A DNA stretch of 24,639 nt. Origin: Thermoplasmatota archaeon (lineage in GTDB: Archaea > Thermoplasmatota > Thermoplasmata > Methanomassiliicoccales > Methanomassiliicoccaceae). The stretch lies in the NCBI GenBank assembly GCA_022709105.1, contig JAKIXL010000005.1, positions 1,473 through 26,111 of the forward strand. The letters run 5' to 3'. Numbering within the stretch: the stretch's first letter is position 1; the number at the start of each line of letters is the position of its first letter. Made by a program: the position numbers and the translations under genes. The notes below the pieces were generated by a model. The model saw only the letters and a list, made by a program, of their open reading frames with translations. It made no database searches and was not told the origin of the DNA. Positions 1-7,351 of this stretch are shown here, piece by piece.

Positions 1-1
1 G

Positions 2-622
2 TACGAGGACCCCGCGGCCATATCCGGCGTGGACGGGGAGAGGATCCTGAGCGACACCACCGCCATGCTGCCGGCGCTGGAGCGGGACTTCTTCCGCAAG
101 TACGTCGCGTACTCCAAGAAGATCAATCCCGTGCTCTCCGACGAGGCCATGGCCATCATCTCCCAGTTCTACCTGAAGATCAGGAAGCAGGGCGAGGGCG
201 AGGGCGCCTCGGTGCCGATCACCGCCCGTCAGCTGGAGGCGTTCGTCAGGCTCTCGGAGGCGAGCGCCCGGGCGAGGCTGTCGAACGTGGTGGAGGCGGA
301 TGACGCGCAGCGAGCAGTGCGCATCGTGGAGTACTATCTCCGACGCATCGCCGGAGAGGGCGACAAGCTCGATTTCGACATCATAGCCACCGGCACCTCG
401 CATTCGCAGCGCGAGCAGATAGGGATCCTGAAGAAGCTAATCTCCGGGCTGTCCAAGAACGCGGAGTTCAAGAAGGGCGTGCCGTCGGAGGAGATCTTCA
501 AGTCCGCGATGGCGGAGGGCATCGCCGAGGACCGGGCCAAAACATTGCTCAAGCGCCTGGCGCAGAACGGGGAGATATACTCGCCATCGCCTGGCCACTA
601 TAGACTGGCATCGGAGGGTTGA
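2..622 (+). CDS. mcm: MCM replicative helicase, C-terminal part (5' end outside window)
   Basis: This is the 3' part of the archaeal replicative helicase, which unwinds DNA at the fork as a hexamer. The frame is open from base 2, so the start, Walker motifs and arginine finger lie upstream of the window. Visible are the AAA+ lid and sensor-2 helix (ITARQLEAFVRLSEASARA, then an ALS-like helix), preceded by KYVAYSKKINPVLS, a stretch typical of MCM proteins. The last ~75 residues look like the C-terminal winged helix (SEEIFKSAMAEGI...LLKRLAQNGEIY). It stops with TGA one base before the DUF424 gene, so the three genes mcm-DUF424-nmd3 are probably one operon. Family assignment is firm; only about 206 residues are seen. 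Confidence 0.9.
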   Translation, partial: YEDPAAISGVDGERILSDTTAMLPALERDFFRKYVAYSKKINPVLSDEAMAIISQFYLKIRKQGEGEGASVPITARQLEAFVRLSEASARARLSNVVEADDAQRAVRIVEYYLRRIAGEGDKLDFDIIATGTSHSQREQIGILKKLISGLSKNAEFKKGVPSEEIFKSAMAEGIAEDRAKTLLKRLAQNGEIYSPSPGHYRLASEG

Positions 623-623
623 G

Positions 624-917
624 ATGATCACGCTGCGAATGCACCGACACGGGCGCGAGCTCCTGCTCGCCGCGGCGGACAAGGACCTTCTGGGCAGGGA
701 GCTGAGAGGCGACGGCCTGAGACTGGAGGTATGCCTAGAGTTCTACGAAGGCGAGGACGCCAGCGAGGAGGTTCTGCTGAACCGCCTGTCGATGTGCACC
801 GTGGCCAACCTGGTAGGCGAGGAGACGGTCGGTGCGGCGCTGCGCGGCGGCTACCTGCACGAGGACTGCATACTGAGGATCGCTGGGGTCCCCCATGCCC
901 AGCTGGCGAAGATGTAG
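624..917 (+). CDS. DUF424 family protein
   Basis: A 97-residue archaeal protein of the DUF424 family. Recognisable family features are the N-terminal MITLRMHRHGRELLLAA strand, the central ANLVGEETVGAAL segment and the C-terminal GVPHAQLAKM. No enzymatic role is established for the family. Its position between mcm and nmd3 suggests a link to translation or ribosome assembly, by inference only. The ATG begins one base after the mcm stop. Its TAG stop directly abuts the ATG of nmd3, and the two genes are in the same frame, so only that TAG separates them. A fusion product would require stop readthrough, for which there is no other sign. Confidence 0.85.
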   Translation: MITLRMHRHGRELLLAAADKDLLGRELRGDGLRLEVCLEFYEGEDASEEVLLNRLSMCTVANLVGEETVGAALRGGYLHEDCILRIAGVPHAQLAKM

Positions 918-1946
918 ATGTTCTGCGTGAAGTGCGGCCGAGAGGGAAGGACGTACAGCGCCCTATGCCCGGAATGCTTCCTCCAGGCCAACCGGTTCAC
1001 GTCAGTGCCGGAGTTCCTGGACCTCAACGTCTGCGCGCACTGCGCCGACTATCTGCTCGGCAGGAGATGGAAGCACTACGATGCCGAGGAGGACGCGGTG
1101 AAGGACCACGCCGCCGATAACATACTCCTTCGGCAGGACGCCATAATGACGGAGCTGGAGGTGGCCGCGGAGAAGATGGACGCCAAGCACTACCGGGTGA
1201 CGATGGTCGCCCACCTGCTGCACGAGGACCTCGAGGTCGCCGAGGAGCTGGGGACGACCGTGAGGGTGCGCCGCAGCGTCTGTCCGAAGTGCAACAAGAT
1301 CCAGGGCAATTACTTCGAGTCCATTGTGCAGATCCGCCCATCGGACAAGCGGTTCTCGGAAGAGGAGCGGGAGGCCGTCCTGAAACGCGCCCTGTCCTAC
1401 GTCGAGGGCATGGCCAAGGACAGCCGGGACGCGTTCGTGGCCAAGGTCACCCAGGCCCACGGCGGCTACGACCTCTACGTGAGCACGATAGCGCTGGGGA
1501 AGATGCTGTCCCGGGACCTCGTCTCCACCTACGGCGCCGAGTACAAGGAATCATCGAGCCTGCAGGGACAGAAGGACGGCCACGACATCTATCGGGTCAC
1601 CTACCTGGTACGACTGCCGCCGTACCGCGTCCGAGACATAGTGCTCGTCAACGGCCGCCTGTACATGGTCCACAGCACCGGTCCGCACTCCGCGAAGCTT
1701 AGGGACCTGAAGAGCAACGAGCTCCTCACGGCGATGAACCAGGACCTCAGGGAGGTCAAGGTCGTGGGCACGCCCAGGGACGTGCTGGACGCTGTCGTTC
1801 TCACCGAAACCGACCGTGAGTACCAGATCATGCATCCGGTGAGCTACCGCACCGTGGAGATAAAGCACCCCCGCGGCTTCGTGCGCACCGGGGACACGGT
1901 GAAGGTGTTCCCCTACGAGGGGGAGCTCTACTTCATCGGCAACTAG
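918..1946 (+). CDS. nmd3: NMD3 family ribosome-associated zinc protein
   Basis: A 342-residue archaeal homologue of eukaryotic NMD3, the adaptor for large-subunit export. Archaea have no nucleus, so a role in late 50S maturation or in the translation machinery is inferred. Zinc-binding cysteines are visible: C3/C6 and C17/C20 (CVKCGREG ... CPEC), C39/C42 (CAHC) and C122/C125 (CPKCNKIQGNYFESIVQIR, the family's hallmark). The C-terminal third reads as beta-rich OB or SH3-like domains, as in other NMD3 proteins. Length fits archaeal members, which lack the eukaryotic nuclear signals. Last gene of the mcm operon. Its TAG stop overlaps the TAG stop of the convergent MoCF gene in the palindrome CTAG. 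Confidence 0.92.
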   Translation: MFCVKCGREGRTYSALCPECFLQANRFTSVPEFLDLNVCAHCADYLLGRRWKHYDAEEDAVKDHAADNILLRQDAIMTELEVAAEKMDAKHYRVTMVAHLLHEDLEVAEELGTTVRVRRSVCPKCNKIQGNYFESIVQIRPSDKRFSEEEREAVLKRALSYVEGMAKDSRDAFVAKVTQAHGGYDLYVSTIALGKMLSRDLVSTYGAEYKESSSLQGQKDGHDIYRVTYLVRLPPYRVRDIVLVNGRLYMVHSTGPHSAKLRDLKSNELLTAMNQDLREVKVVGTPRDVLDAVVLTETDREYQIMHPVSYRTVEIKHPRGFVRTGDTVKVFPYEGELYFIGN

Positions 1947-2686
1947 CCCTCGCCGTTCTGCTCCAGCATAAGCTCTTGAAGGCGGCCCAGGGCGGCCTCG
2001 GCGTCCTTCCTCGGGCCGCGTATTATCACGCGGTTCCCCTCCTCCTTCCAGTTCTTGCTGGGCAATGACGCTATGCGCACCGGGAACTCGGTGAACACCT
2101 GTTCGAACAGCGGCTCCATGGACGACTCGCCGCGCCACACCCTGATCTCCAGCTCGATCTCTCCCGTTCCCTCGATCCTGGGCAGGATGTGCTCGCGGAA
2201 CATCGGAAGCATCTCATCGGGAAAGCCTGGCAGCAGGAAGATGGTCATCCCGTCCTTCAGTGCCTCTACCCCGCAGGCCGCTCCAGTTGGATTGCTCAGG
2301 GCCCTGGATCCCCGGGGCACCTGGGCCATGCGGCGCAGCACGTCATTGATCATCATCGGCCGCTGGTGCATCCGGGTCAGGGCGGCGGCCATCTCCCTCT
2401 CTGCCTCCGGGTCCGTCACCAGCTCGGCGCCGAGGTACCGGGCCAGGGCCTCCCGCGTCACGTCGTCCAGCGTCGGGCCCAGCCCGCCGGTGACGATGAG
2501 CATGTCGGCTCCCAGCGCCTTCGCGTGCTCGAACCCCTTGACGATGTCGTCCTCGCGGTCGCCCACCACCTCGATCAGAACTAGCCGGGCGCCCTTCCTG
2601 CGTATGGAAGCGACCATCTCCTTCTGGAAAGGGTCGGTATCCCCGGTCAGCAGCTCGTCGCCGATGTGCAGTATGCCGGTCCTCAT
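1943..2686 (-). CDS. CinA-type molybdopterin-binding (MoCF) domain protein
   Basis: A 247-residue protein with the MoCF/CinA N-terminal fold (COG1058-like). The start MRTGILHIGDELLTGDT and the motif LIVTGGLGPTLDDVT at about residues 69-83 are the family signature, followed by the FLLPGFPDEM segment. The C-terminal nicotinamide-nucleotide amidase domain of bacterial CinA is absent, as in archaeal members often annotated as NMN deamidase-related. The exact substrate is unknown; a role in nucleotide or cofactor recycling is inferred. The open frame extends upstream to 2824, but the extra 46 residues are Arg/Pro/Ser-rich and cross a terminator-like hairpin, so the ATG at 2686 is chosen. Convergent with nmd3, sharing a 4-bp CTAG overlap. 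Confidence 0.85.
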   Translation of the reverse strand: MRTGILHIGDELLTGDTDPFQKEMVASIRRKGARLVLIEVVGDREDDIVKGFEHAKALGADMLIVTGGLGPTLDDVTREALARYLGAELVTDPEAEREMAAALTRMHQRPMMINDVLRRMAQVPRGSRALSNPTGAACGVEALKDGMTIFLLPGFPDEMLPMFREHILPRIEGTGEIELEIRVWRGESSMEPLFEQVFTEFPVRIASLPSKNWKEEGNRVIIRGPRKDAEAALGRLQELMLEQNGEG

Positions 2687-2710
2687 CGGTCCGTGATGTT
2701 GGTCCCAGGG

Positions 2711-2746
2711 AAAAAGGTTGGGGCGGGGGGCTTGGCCGGGCCCCCT
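2711..2746 (-). terminator. Hairpin plus T-run after the ABC permease gene
   Basis: Downstream of the permease stop, read on the minus strand, a perfect 6-bp stem (GGGGGC/GCCCCC, arms at 2740-2745 and 2726-2731, 8-nt loop) is followed after about ten bases by five T residues (2711-2715). This is a plausible terminator or transcript 3' end for the ABC operon. The T-run alone would be the archaeal signal; the hairpin may only stabilise the RNA. Confidence 0.5.
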
Positions 2747-2762
2747 CGTCCCCTCGCTCCGA

Positions 2763-3620
2763 TCAGGCGGCCATCTCACGGCGGCGGAAGAAGATGTACG
2801 CCAATACCATCGCCGCCACGGCATAGGCCACCATCACCCCGATAGACAGGTACACCTCCGGATAGAACAGGTAGGTGGTGAAGCTCTGCCCCGGAGCGAT
2901 CTCGAACGACATCGTGGTGTCGACCGGGTATGGATCGCTCATGATGTAGCTCAGGGTGCCTCCAGCAAAGTCGATCATGAACCACGGCTTGGTCCCTCCC
3001 AGCTGCCCGATCAGCGAGGTGATGATGTTCAATATCAGGAAGAACAGCGCGAAGGTGAGTATCAGCGCGCCGGTCGACCCCTTCATGATGGAGCTGATGA
3101 GGAAGGCCACGGCCATGGCCGAAATGCCGTAAAGCAGCGAGAGGCCCAGGGACGCGAAGACCCGGTCGGACAGGCCCCCGTCGCCCATGACCAGTCCGGC
3201 GGCGATCGCCACCGCATAGTAGGTGACCAGCACCAGGCCCATAGCCCCCACCGAAGAGGCGAACTTGCCGGCAAGGATGCTCGATTTTCTCACCGGATTG
3301 GGGAACAGCAGGAAGCCAGTGCGCGACTGGTACTCGGAAACAATGGCATCCCCGCCGAAGAGCGTAGCGCCCAGGACGATCAGTATGCTCACGAAGCCGA
3401 CATACTGCTCGATGACCCCGTCCACGGTATGCGGCCGCTCGCTGGTTCCCACCAGCGCGGTGATCAGCACCAGGACCAGGGCCTCTATGATGAGTATGCC
3501 CAGCAGCCGCCGGCTGCGCAGGTACTTCATGATGTCGTACTTTGCAACGACCACGGTCTGCTGCAGGTCGGAGGGGAGCGCCCTCCCCCCGTTCTTCACC
3601 GCTTCGACGTTAGCCTCCAT
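2763..3620 (-). CDS. ABC-2 type transporter permease
   Basis: About 285 residues forming the membrane part of an ABC-2 exporter; substrate unknown. A short charged N-terminus leads into about six hydrophobic spans: GILIIEALVLVLITALVG, SILIVLGATLFGG, a span around LVLVTYYAVAIAAGLVMG, two near the middle (SLLYGISAMAVAFLIS and LILTFALFFLILNII), and a last one before the C-terminal RRRE. An extracytoplasmic loop lies between the last two spans. The coupling region carries SEYQSRTGFLLFPNPV, a typical ABC-2 permease segment. Three ATG codons stand in a row at 3626, 3623 and 3620. The third is preferred because GGTGA ends five bases upstream. The first would overlap the ATPase stop by one base. Translation is coupled to the ATPase gene. 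Confidence 0.88.
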   Translation of the reverse strand: MEANVEAVKNGGRALPSDLQQTVVVAKYDIMKYLRSRRLLGILIIEALVLVLITALVGTSERPHTVDGVIEQYVGFVSILIVLGATLFGGDAIVSEYQSRTGFLLFPNPVRKSSILAGKFASSVGAMGLVLVTYYAVAIAAGLVMGDGGLSDRVFASLGLSLLYGISAMAVAFLISSIMKGSTGALILTFALFFLILNIITSLIGQLGGTKPWFMIDFAGGTLSYIMSDPYPVDTTMSFEIAPGQSFTTYLFYPEVYLSIGVMVAYAVAAMVLAYIFFRRREMAA

Positions 3621-3625
3621 CATCA

Positions 3626-4561
3626 TCACCTCGAGTCCTTGATCAGCGACATATAGAGCGACTCCAGCGCCAGGCCCGACTCCTTGTAAGAGACGACGTT
3701 CAGTCCGATGGACTGCAGGTCCATCAGCGCCTTGCTTTGGGCCTCGACCCCGCCCTTCAGGGAGAACATGAACTGGTTCTCCCCTGCCGCCCGGAGCTCG
3801 GTGACGCCGTCGAGCTTGGACACCTTGTTCAGCAGCTCTCCGCTGACCTTCTGCAGGACGGCCACCTCGATCCTGCGCACGGACGCTTGGCCCACGAGGC
3901 TGGCCACGGAGCCGGACCGCAGCAGCTTCCCGTGATCTATGAGGACGACGTCTGTGCACACCTCCTGCACCTCGTTCAGCAGGTGGGAGGACATGAACAC
4001 GGTGTAATCGGCCCTCTTCAACTCGGTGAGGATCTCGCGCACCTCCACCATGCCTCGCGGATCGAGGCCCGAGGTCGGCTCGTCGAGGATGATGACGGAT
4101 GGCTCGTGCAATATCGCTTGGGCGATGGCCACCCGCTGCTTCATGCCCTTGGAGAACTTGCCGATGCGCTTGTCCGCCCAGTCGGTCATCTTGACCGTCT
4201 CCAGGACCTCGCGGCCCCTGCGCTCGATGTCCTGCCTGCTCATCCCCCTGAGCTCTCCCAAGTACGACAGCGTCTCCCGGGGGGTCAGAAAAGGGTAGAA
4301 CTCCGGCGTCTCCACCACCGCCCCTACGTTCGCCAGCGCGGCCTTGGGGTCCTTGGTGACATCGACGCCGTTAAGGTACGCCTCTCCTGAGCTCGCAGAG
4401 AGCATGTTCGTCAGGATCTTGATGGTGGTGGTCTTCCCGGCGCCGTTGGGGCCCAGGAAGCCCATGAAAGACCTTCGGGGGACGGTCAGGCTCAGATCGT
4501 CCACGGCCATGAAGCCCCCGAAGTCCTTGGTCAGCTTGTTGATGACGATAGGTTCGGTCAT
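3626..4561 (-). CDS. ABC transporter ATP-binding protein
   Basis: A 311-residue ATPase that powers the adjacent ABC-2 permease. All nucleotide-binding motifs are present: Walker A GPNGAGKTT at about residues 37-45, a Q-loop-like region near VGAVVETPEFYPFLT (the usual glutamine is E here), signature FSKGMKQRVAIAQA, Walker B VIILDEPTSGLD and switch histidine SSH. About 90 residues follow the core, resembling the C-terminal extension of drug or lantibiotic exporter ATPases (DrrA/CcmA-like). A purine-rich Shine-Dalgarno stretch (GAGGGGG) precedes the ATG. First gene of a two-gene operon with the permease. The transported compound cannot be told from sequence. Confidence 0.92.
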   Translation of the reverse strand: MTEPIVINKLTKDFGGFMAVDDLSLTVPRRSFMGFLGPNGAGKTTTIKILTNMLSASSGEAYLNGVDVTKDPKAALANVGAVVETPEFYPFLTPRETLSYLGELRGMSRQDIERRGREVLETVKMTDWADKRIGKFSKGMKQRVAIAQAILHEPSVIILDEPTSGLDPRGMVEVREILTELKRADYTVFMSSHLLNEVQEVCTDVVLIDHGKLLRSGSVASLVGQASVRRIEVAVLQKVSGELLNKVSKLDGVTELRAAGENQFMFSLKGGVEAQSKALMDLQSIGLNVVSYKESGLALESLYMSLIKDSR

Positions 4562-4600
4562 TGGACCCCCTCTTGGATCAAGGTATTGACGGCCCCTGCG

Positions 4601-4608
4601 GATATAAT
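4601..4608 (-). promoter_or_regulatory. Archaeal TATA box for the ABC operon
   Basis: On the minus strand this reads GGATTATATC, an A/T island in GC-rich DNA about 43 bases before the ATPase start. Transcription would begin near 4576, leaving a short leader that holds the Shine-Dalgarno sequence. Back to back with the fumarase promoter. Confidence 0.5.
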
Positions 4609-4619
4609 CCTTTGCGGAG

Positions 4620-4629
4620 ATTTTTATAC
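4620..4629 (+). promoter_or_regulatory. Archaeal TATA box (and BRE) for the fumarase operon
   Basis: TTTTTATAC preceded by the purine run CGGAGA, fitting a BRE plus TATA element. Transcription would begin near 4650, about 50 bases before the fumarase alpha ATG. Divergent from the ABC promoter. Confidence 0.5.
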
Positions 4630-4700
4630 AAATAGGCCAGCCTGGCTATAGTTTGCTCCGAGGCGTACACCTGATATAGACGGCGGGGGATACAACGGAC

Positions 4701-5558
4701 ATGGAGCTCGAGCGAGCGGTGGAGGACGCGGTGGTCGACATGCTCAGGGAGGCCGTGACCACCATACCGCCGGACGTCCAGGATGCGCTGCGCGCGGCCG
4801 AGAGGGCCGAGACCAGCGAGGTCGCCAGGACCCAGCTGGCGACCGTACTGCTCAATATGCGCGAGGCCGAGGAGCGCGGCATACCTCTGTGCCAGGACAC
4901 GGGGGTGCCGGTGTTCTTCCTCACCGGCCGCATGTTCCCGGGCCTTGAGGAGAGCATCCGCCGTGGCCTGGCCCGCGCGACCGAGGAGATACCCCTGCGC
5001 CCCAATGCCGTTCACCCCCTCACCCGCAGGAACCCGGGCAACAACTTGGGCGAAGGCTCGCCCCGCATCGTGTACCGTCCAACGGACGACGGGTTCTTGG
5101 ACGTGACCGTCATGCCCAAGGGCGCAGGGTCGGAGAACATGTCCGCCTTGGCCATGCTCACCCCGGCGCAGGGGCTCAGGGGCGTAAAGGAGTTCGTGCT
5201 CGAAACCGTCGCCCGCGCCGGCGGCAGGCCCTGCCCCCCGACCATCGTTGGCGTGGGCATTGGAGGCACCGCCGACCAGGCCGCTGAACTGGCCAAGGAA
5301 TCTCTGCTCCGCCCTCTGGACGTCCCCAACGACGATGAGCAGCTTGACGCGCTTGAGGGCGAACTGGCGGAGGCGCTGAACTGCCTCGGCGTCGGACCCA
5401 TGGGCCTCGGCGGCCGAACCACGGTGCTAGGGGTGCGGTGCGCCATGGCCTACTGCCATACGGCCTCGCTCCCGGTCGCGGTCAACCTGCAGTGCTGGGC
5501 CGCCCGCAGGGCGTCCAGGAGGATATTCGCGGACGGCCGGACGGAGAGGAGGCAATGA
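4701..5558 (+). CDS. fumA: Fumarate hydratase class I, alpha subunit
   Basis: A 285-residue subunit of the oxygen-sensitive [4Fe-4S] fumarase (fumarate + water = malate), a citric-acid-cycle step. The archaeal enzyme is split into two chains that correspond to the two domains of bacterial FumA. Motifs seen: LCQDTG with C64, GEGSPRIVY, MPKGAGSENMSALAML, and CPPTIVGVGIGGTADQA with C178. The C-terminal GVGPMGLGGRTTVLGV is followed by cysteines C252 and C265. C64, C178 and one of the last two are the likely cluster ligands. Tartrate dehydratase alpha (TtdA) is a close relative and cannot be fully excluded, but a housekeeping fumarase is more likely. The TGA stop overlaps the beta start as ATGA. 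Confidence 0.88.
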   Translation: MELERAVEDAVVDMLREAVTTIPPDVQDALRAAERAETSEVARTQLATVLLNMREAEERGIPLCQDTGVPVFFLTGRMFPGLEESIRRGLARATEEIPLRPNAVHPLTRRNPGNNLGEGSPRIVYRPTDDGFLDVTVMPKGAGSENMSALAMLTPAQGLRGVKEFVLETVARAGGRPCPPTIVGVGIGGTADQAAELAKESLLRPLDVPNDDEQLDALEGELAEALNCLGVGPMGLGGRTTVLGVRCAMAYCHTASLPVAVNLQCWAARRASRRIFADGRTERRQ

Positions 5559-6145
5559 ACCTGAGGACACCGCTCTCCGAAAGGACGGTCCGCTCTCTGC
5601 GTCTGGGCGAAGAGGTGGCGATCGACGGCAGGGTCCACATCGGCCGTGACGAGATGCACATCCGGGCCCTGGAGATGAGGGAGCAAGGAAAGGAGATGCC
5701 GTTCGACATGAACGGGGGGGCGCTCTACCATTGCGGCCCCATCGCCCGAAAGAGCGGCGGGGTCTGGGAGATCATCGCCGCTGGGCCGACCACCTCGGCG
5801 CGCATGAACTCGCTGGAGCCGCTGTTCATCCGGGAGTTCGGGGTGCGGGCCATCATAGGCAAGGGCGGCATGTCCGGACCTACGCTGGAGGCAATGCAGG
5901 AGTGCGGCTGCGTCTACCTCGCCTTTACCGGCGGCGCGGCGGTCCTGGCCGCCCGGAGCATCAAGAAGGTGGAGCGGGTGGAATGGCTGGACCTAGGGAT
6001 GCCGGAGGCGCTGTGGATCGTGGAGGCCAGGGGCCTGGGGCCGCTGGTGGTGGCCATGGACGCCCACGGGAACTCGCTGTATGATGAGGTCAGCGCCGGC
6101 GTGGAGGACAACCTGGCAAGGCTCAAGGGAAAGCTCGGCCGCTGA
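5555..6145 (+). CDS. fumB: Fumarate hydratase class I, beta subunit
   Basis: A 196-residue second subunit of the fumarase, matching the C-terminal domain of single-chain class I enzymes. Family motifs include GALYHCGPIA, GPTTSARMNSLEPLFI, GKGGM and AFTGGAAVLAA. Together with the alpha chain it forms the active site around the iron-sulfur cluster. The open frame extends back to 5438, but the ATG at 5555 follows a strong Shine-Dalgarno sequence (GGAGAGGAGG) and gives the family-typical N-terminus (LRTPLSERTVRSLRLG). It overlaps the alpha stop by four bases, indicating coupled translation and likely 1:1 production. Its stop TGA directly abuts the stop of the convergent gene (TGATCA). Confidence 0.9.
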   Translation: MNLRTPLSERTVRSLRLGEEVAIDGRVHIGRDEMHIRALEMREQGKEMPFDMNGGALYHCGPIARKSGGVWEIIAAGPTTSARMNSLEPLFIREFGVRAIIGKGGMSGPTLEAMQECGCVYLAFTGGAAVLAARSIKKVERVEWLDLGMPEALWIVEARGLGPLVVAMDAHGNSLYDEVSAGVEDNLARLKGKLGR

Positions 6146-7159
6146 TCACTCCTTGCTCGGCGCCGGCTCCTCCTCCCTCGCCAGCAGGTCGGGGTTGCGC
6201 TTGATGCGCTGCCTCAGGAACAGAGACGCCATGGTCACCAGCAGCGCAAGCCCGAGGCCGACAACCATCATGGAGTGCGACAGGTCATAGTCGAGCACGA
6301 ACCCCGAATTTCCAGGCAAGGTGTTCCGTTTCATCGAGAAGTCCTGCACAATGCTCTTCAGCGGCTCTATGGTCAGGCCTTTGTCTGTGGTGACGAACCC
6401 GTCCTTGCTGAGGCGAACGGTATATTCCCCAGGGGGGACATGGGAGAAGGTGTAGTTGCCCTTGCTGTCGGTGACGGTCACCAGCTCCGCACCTTCCTCT
6501 GGGGTCAGTACCACCTTCACCCCCTCCATCGGATCCCCGTTATAGGTGACCCGGCCACTGAGCTTGGCGTACTGGGCGATGATCTCGTCCAAGGTGAATG
6601 GGACCTCCAATACAGTGCCCTTGTTCAAAGATATCAGCACTGGGCTCGATATGTTGTATCCTTCCTTGGTAGCGTAGATCACATACGAGCCTGGGGTGAC
6701 GTTCTCAAAGCGGTACTCGCTCAAAGGCTTGACAGTGTACGCGTAAGAGGTCACGTTAGCGCCGGCCAAGGTCACGGTCGCACCAATGATGGGACGATTG
6801 CCGTCAGTAACATACCCCTTGACGGTGCCTAGGATCTCGTACATGAAGAAGTCGAGATCGTTGCCGGATGTGGTGACGTTCTCGTAGGTGATATTGGCCA
6901 TGTACCCCGTATAGTTGGCCATTATCGAGTAGTTGCCAGCTGCGATCGAGCGGCTGTACCATCCGTTGCTATCGGTCGTAACGTTGTAGGTCGCTTGGCT
7001 CCCAGTGTTGCGGATGACGATGGTCACTCCCGGGAACGGGTCGCCATCGACGTCGGTGACCGTGCCGGACACCACGATCGTGCTGTCGGCCCGCACGCTG
7101 CCTGCGGCCAACGAAACGCCGATCAACAGGAACGCGATCGCCAAGGCGGGCCATCTCAT
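6146..7159 (-). CDS. Secreted, membrane-anchored protein with three carboxypeptidase-regulatory-like domains
   Basis: A 337-residue cell-surface protein of unknown function. Residues 1-25 are a signal peptide (hydrophobic core ALAIAFLLIGVSLAAG). Three beta-sandwich repeats of the CarboxypepD_reg type follow, at about 29-88, 113-170 and 200-260. Each has the pattern (V/L)xGxVTxxxxPxxGxxVxl ... GxYxfxxvxpGxYtvxaxxxGY. A single transmembrane helix lies at about 295-317 (MVVGLGLALLVTMASLFL), then a charged tail (ending EEEPAPSKE), so the repeats face outward. About nine N-x-S/T sequons suggest heavy glycosylation. Such domains often mediate adhesion or stiffen the surface layer. Its TATA box lies at leaderless distance from the ATG. 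Confidence 0.8.
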   Translation of the reverse strand: MRWPALAIAFLLIGVSLAAGSVRADSTIVVSGTVTDVDGDPFPGVTIVIRNTGSQATYNVTTDSNGWYSRSIAAGNYSIMANYTGYMANITYENVTTSGNDLDFFMYEILGTVKGYVTDGNRPIIGATVTLAGANVTSYAYTVKPLSEYRFENVTPGSYVIYATKEGYNISSPVLISLNKGTVLEVPFTLDEIIAQYAKLSGRVTYNGDPMEGVKVVLTPEEGAELVTVTDSKGNYTFSHVPPGEYTVRLSKDGFVTTDKGLTIEPLKSIVQDFSMKRNTLPGNSGFVLDYDLSHSMMVVGLGLALLVTMASLFLRQRIKRNPDLLAREEEPAPSKE

Positions 7160-7183
7160 GGAGGGAGCGAAAGGTCTCCTCGC

Positions 7184-7191
7184 TAATAATC
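7184..7191 (-). promoter_or_regulatory. TATA box of the surface-protein gene, leaderless spacing
   Basis: Minus strand GATTATTA, centred about 28 bases before the ATG at 7159. Transcription would therefore begin at or within a few bases of the start codon. No clear Shine-Dalgarno sequence is placed for this ATG, which agrees with a leaderless mRNA. Confidence 0.5.
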
Positions 7192-7299
7192 GTTTTGAAC
7201 TGGATGCTCCAACCGGGAGGGCGCGCCACGCAAGCCATCTGGCCAGGGCGCGGCCGATAGATGCGCCCGGACCCTATTTTCGAACCTCTGCCCGAAACC

Positions 7300-7307
7300 A
7301 TATAATA
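7300..7307 (+). promoter_or_regulatory. TATA box of the Lhr-family helicase gene
   Basis: ATATAATA in GC-rich DNA, 45-52 bases before the helicase ATG. Transcription would begin near 7328, giving a leader of about 25 bases that holds AAAGGGAGA at 7336-7344. Confidence 0.5.
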
Positions 7308-7351
7308 GCGGTAGGGGGAATCGAGCGTGATTTCAAAGGGAGATCCACAGG

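Noticed and set aside
2718-3656. 312-codon plus-strand frame opposite the ABC permease
   Set aside because: Rich in His, Gln, Arg and Asp without any pattern, while the minus strand codes for clear membrane spans.
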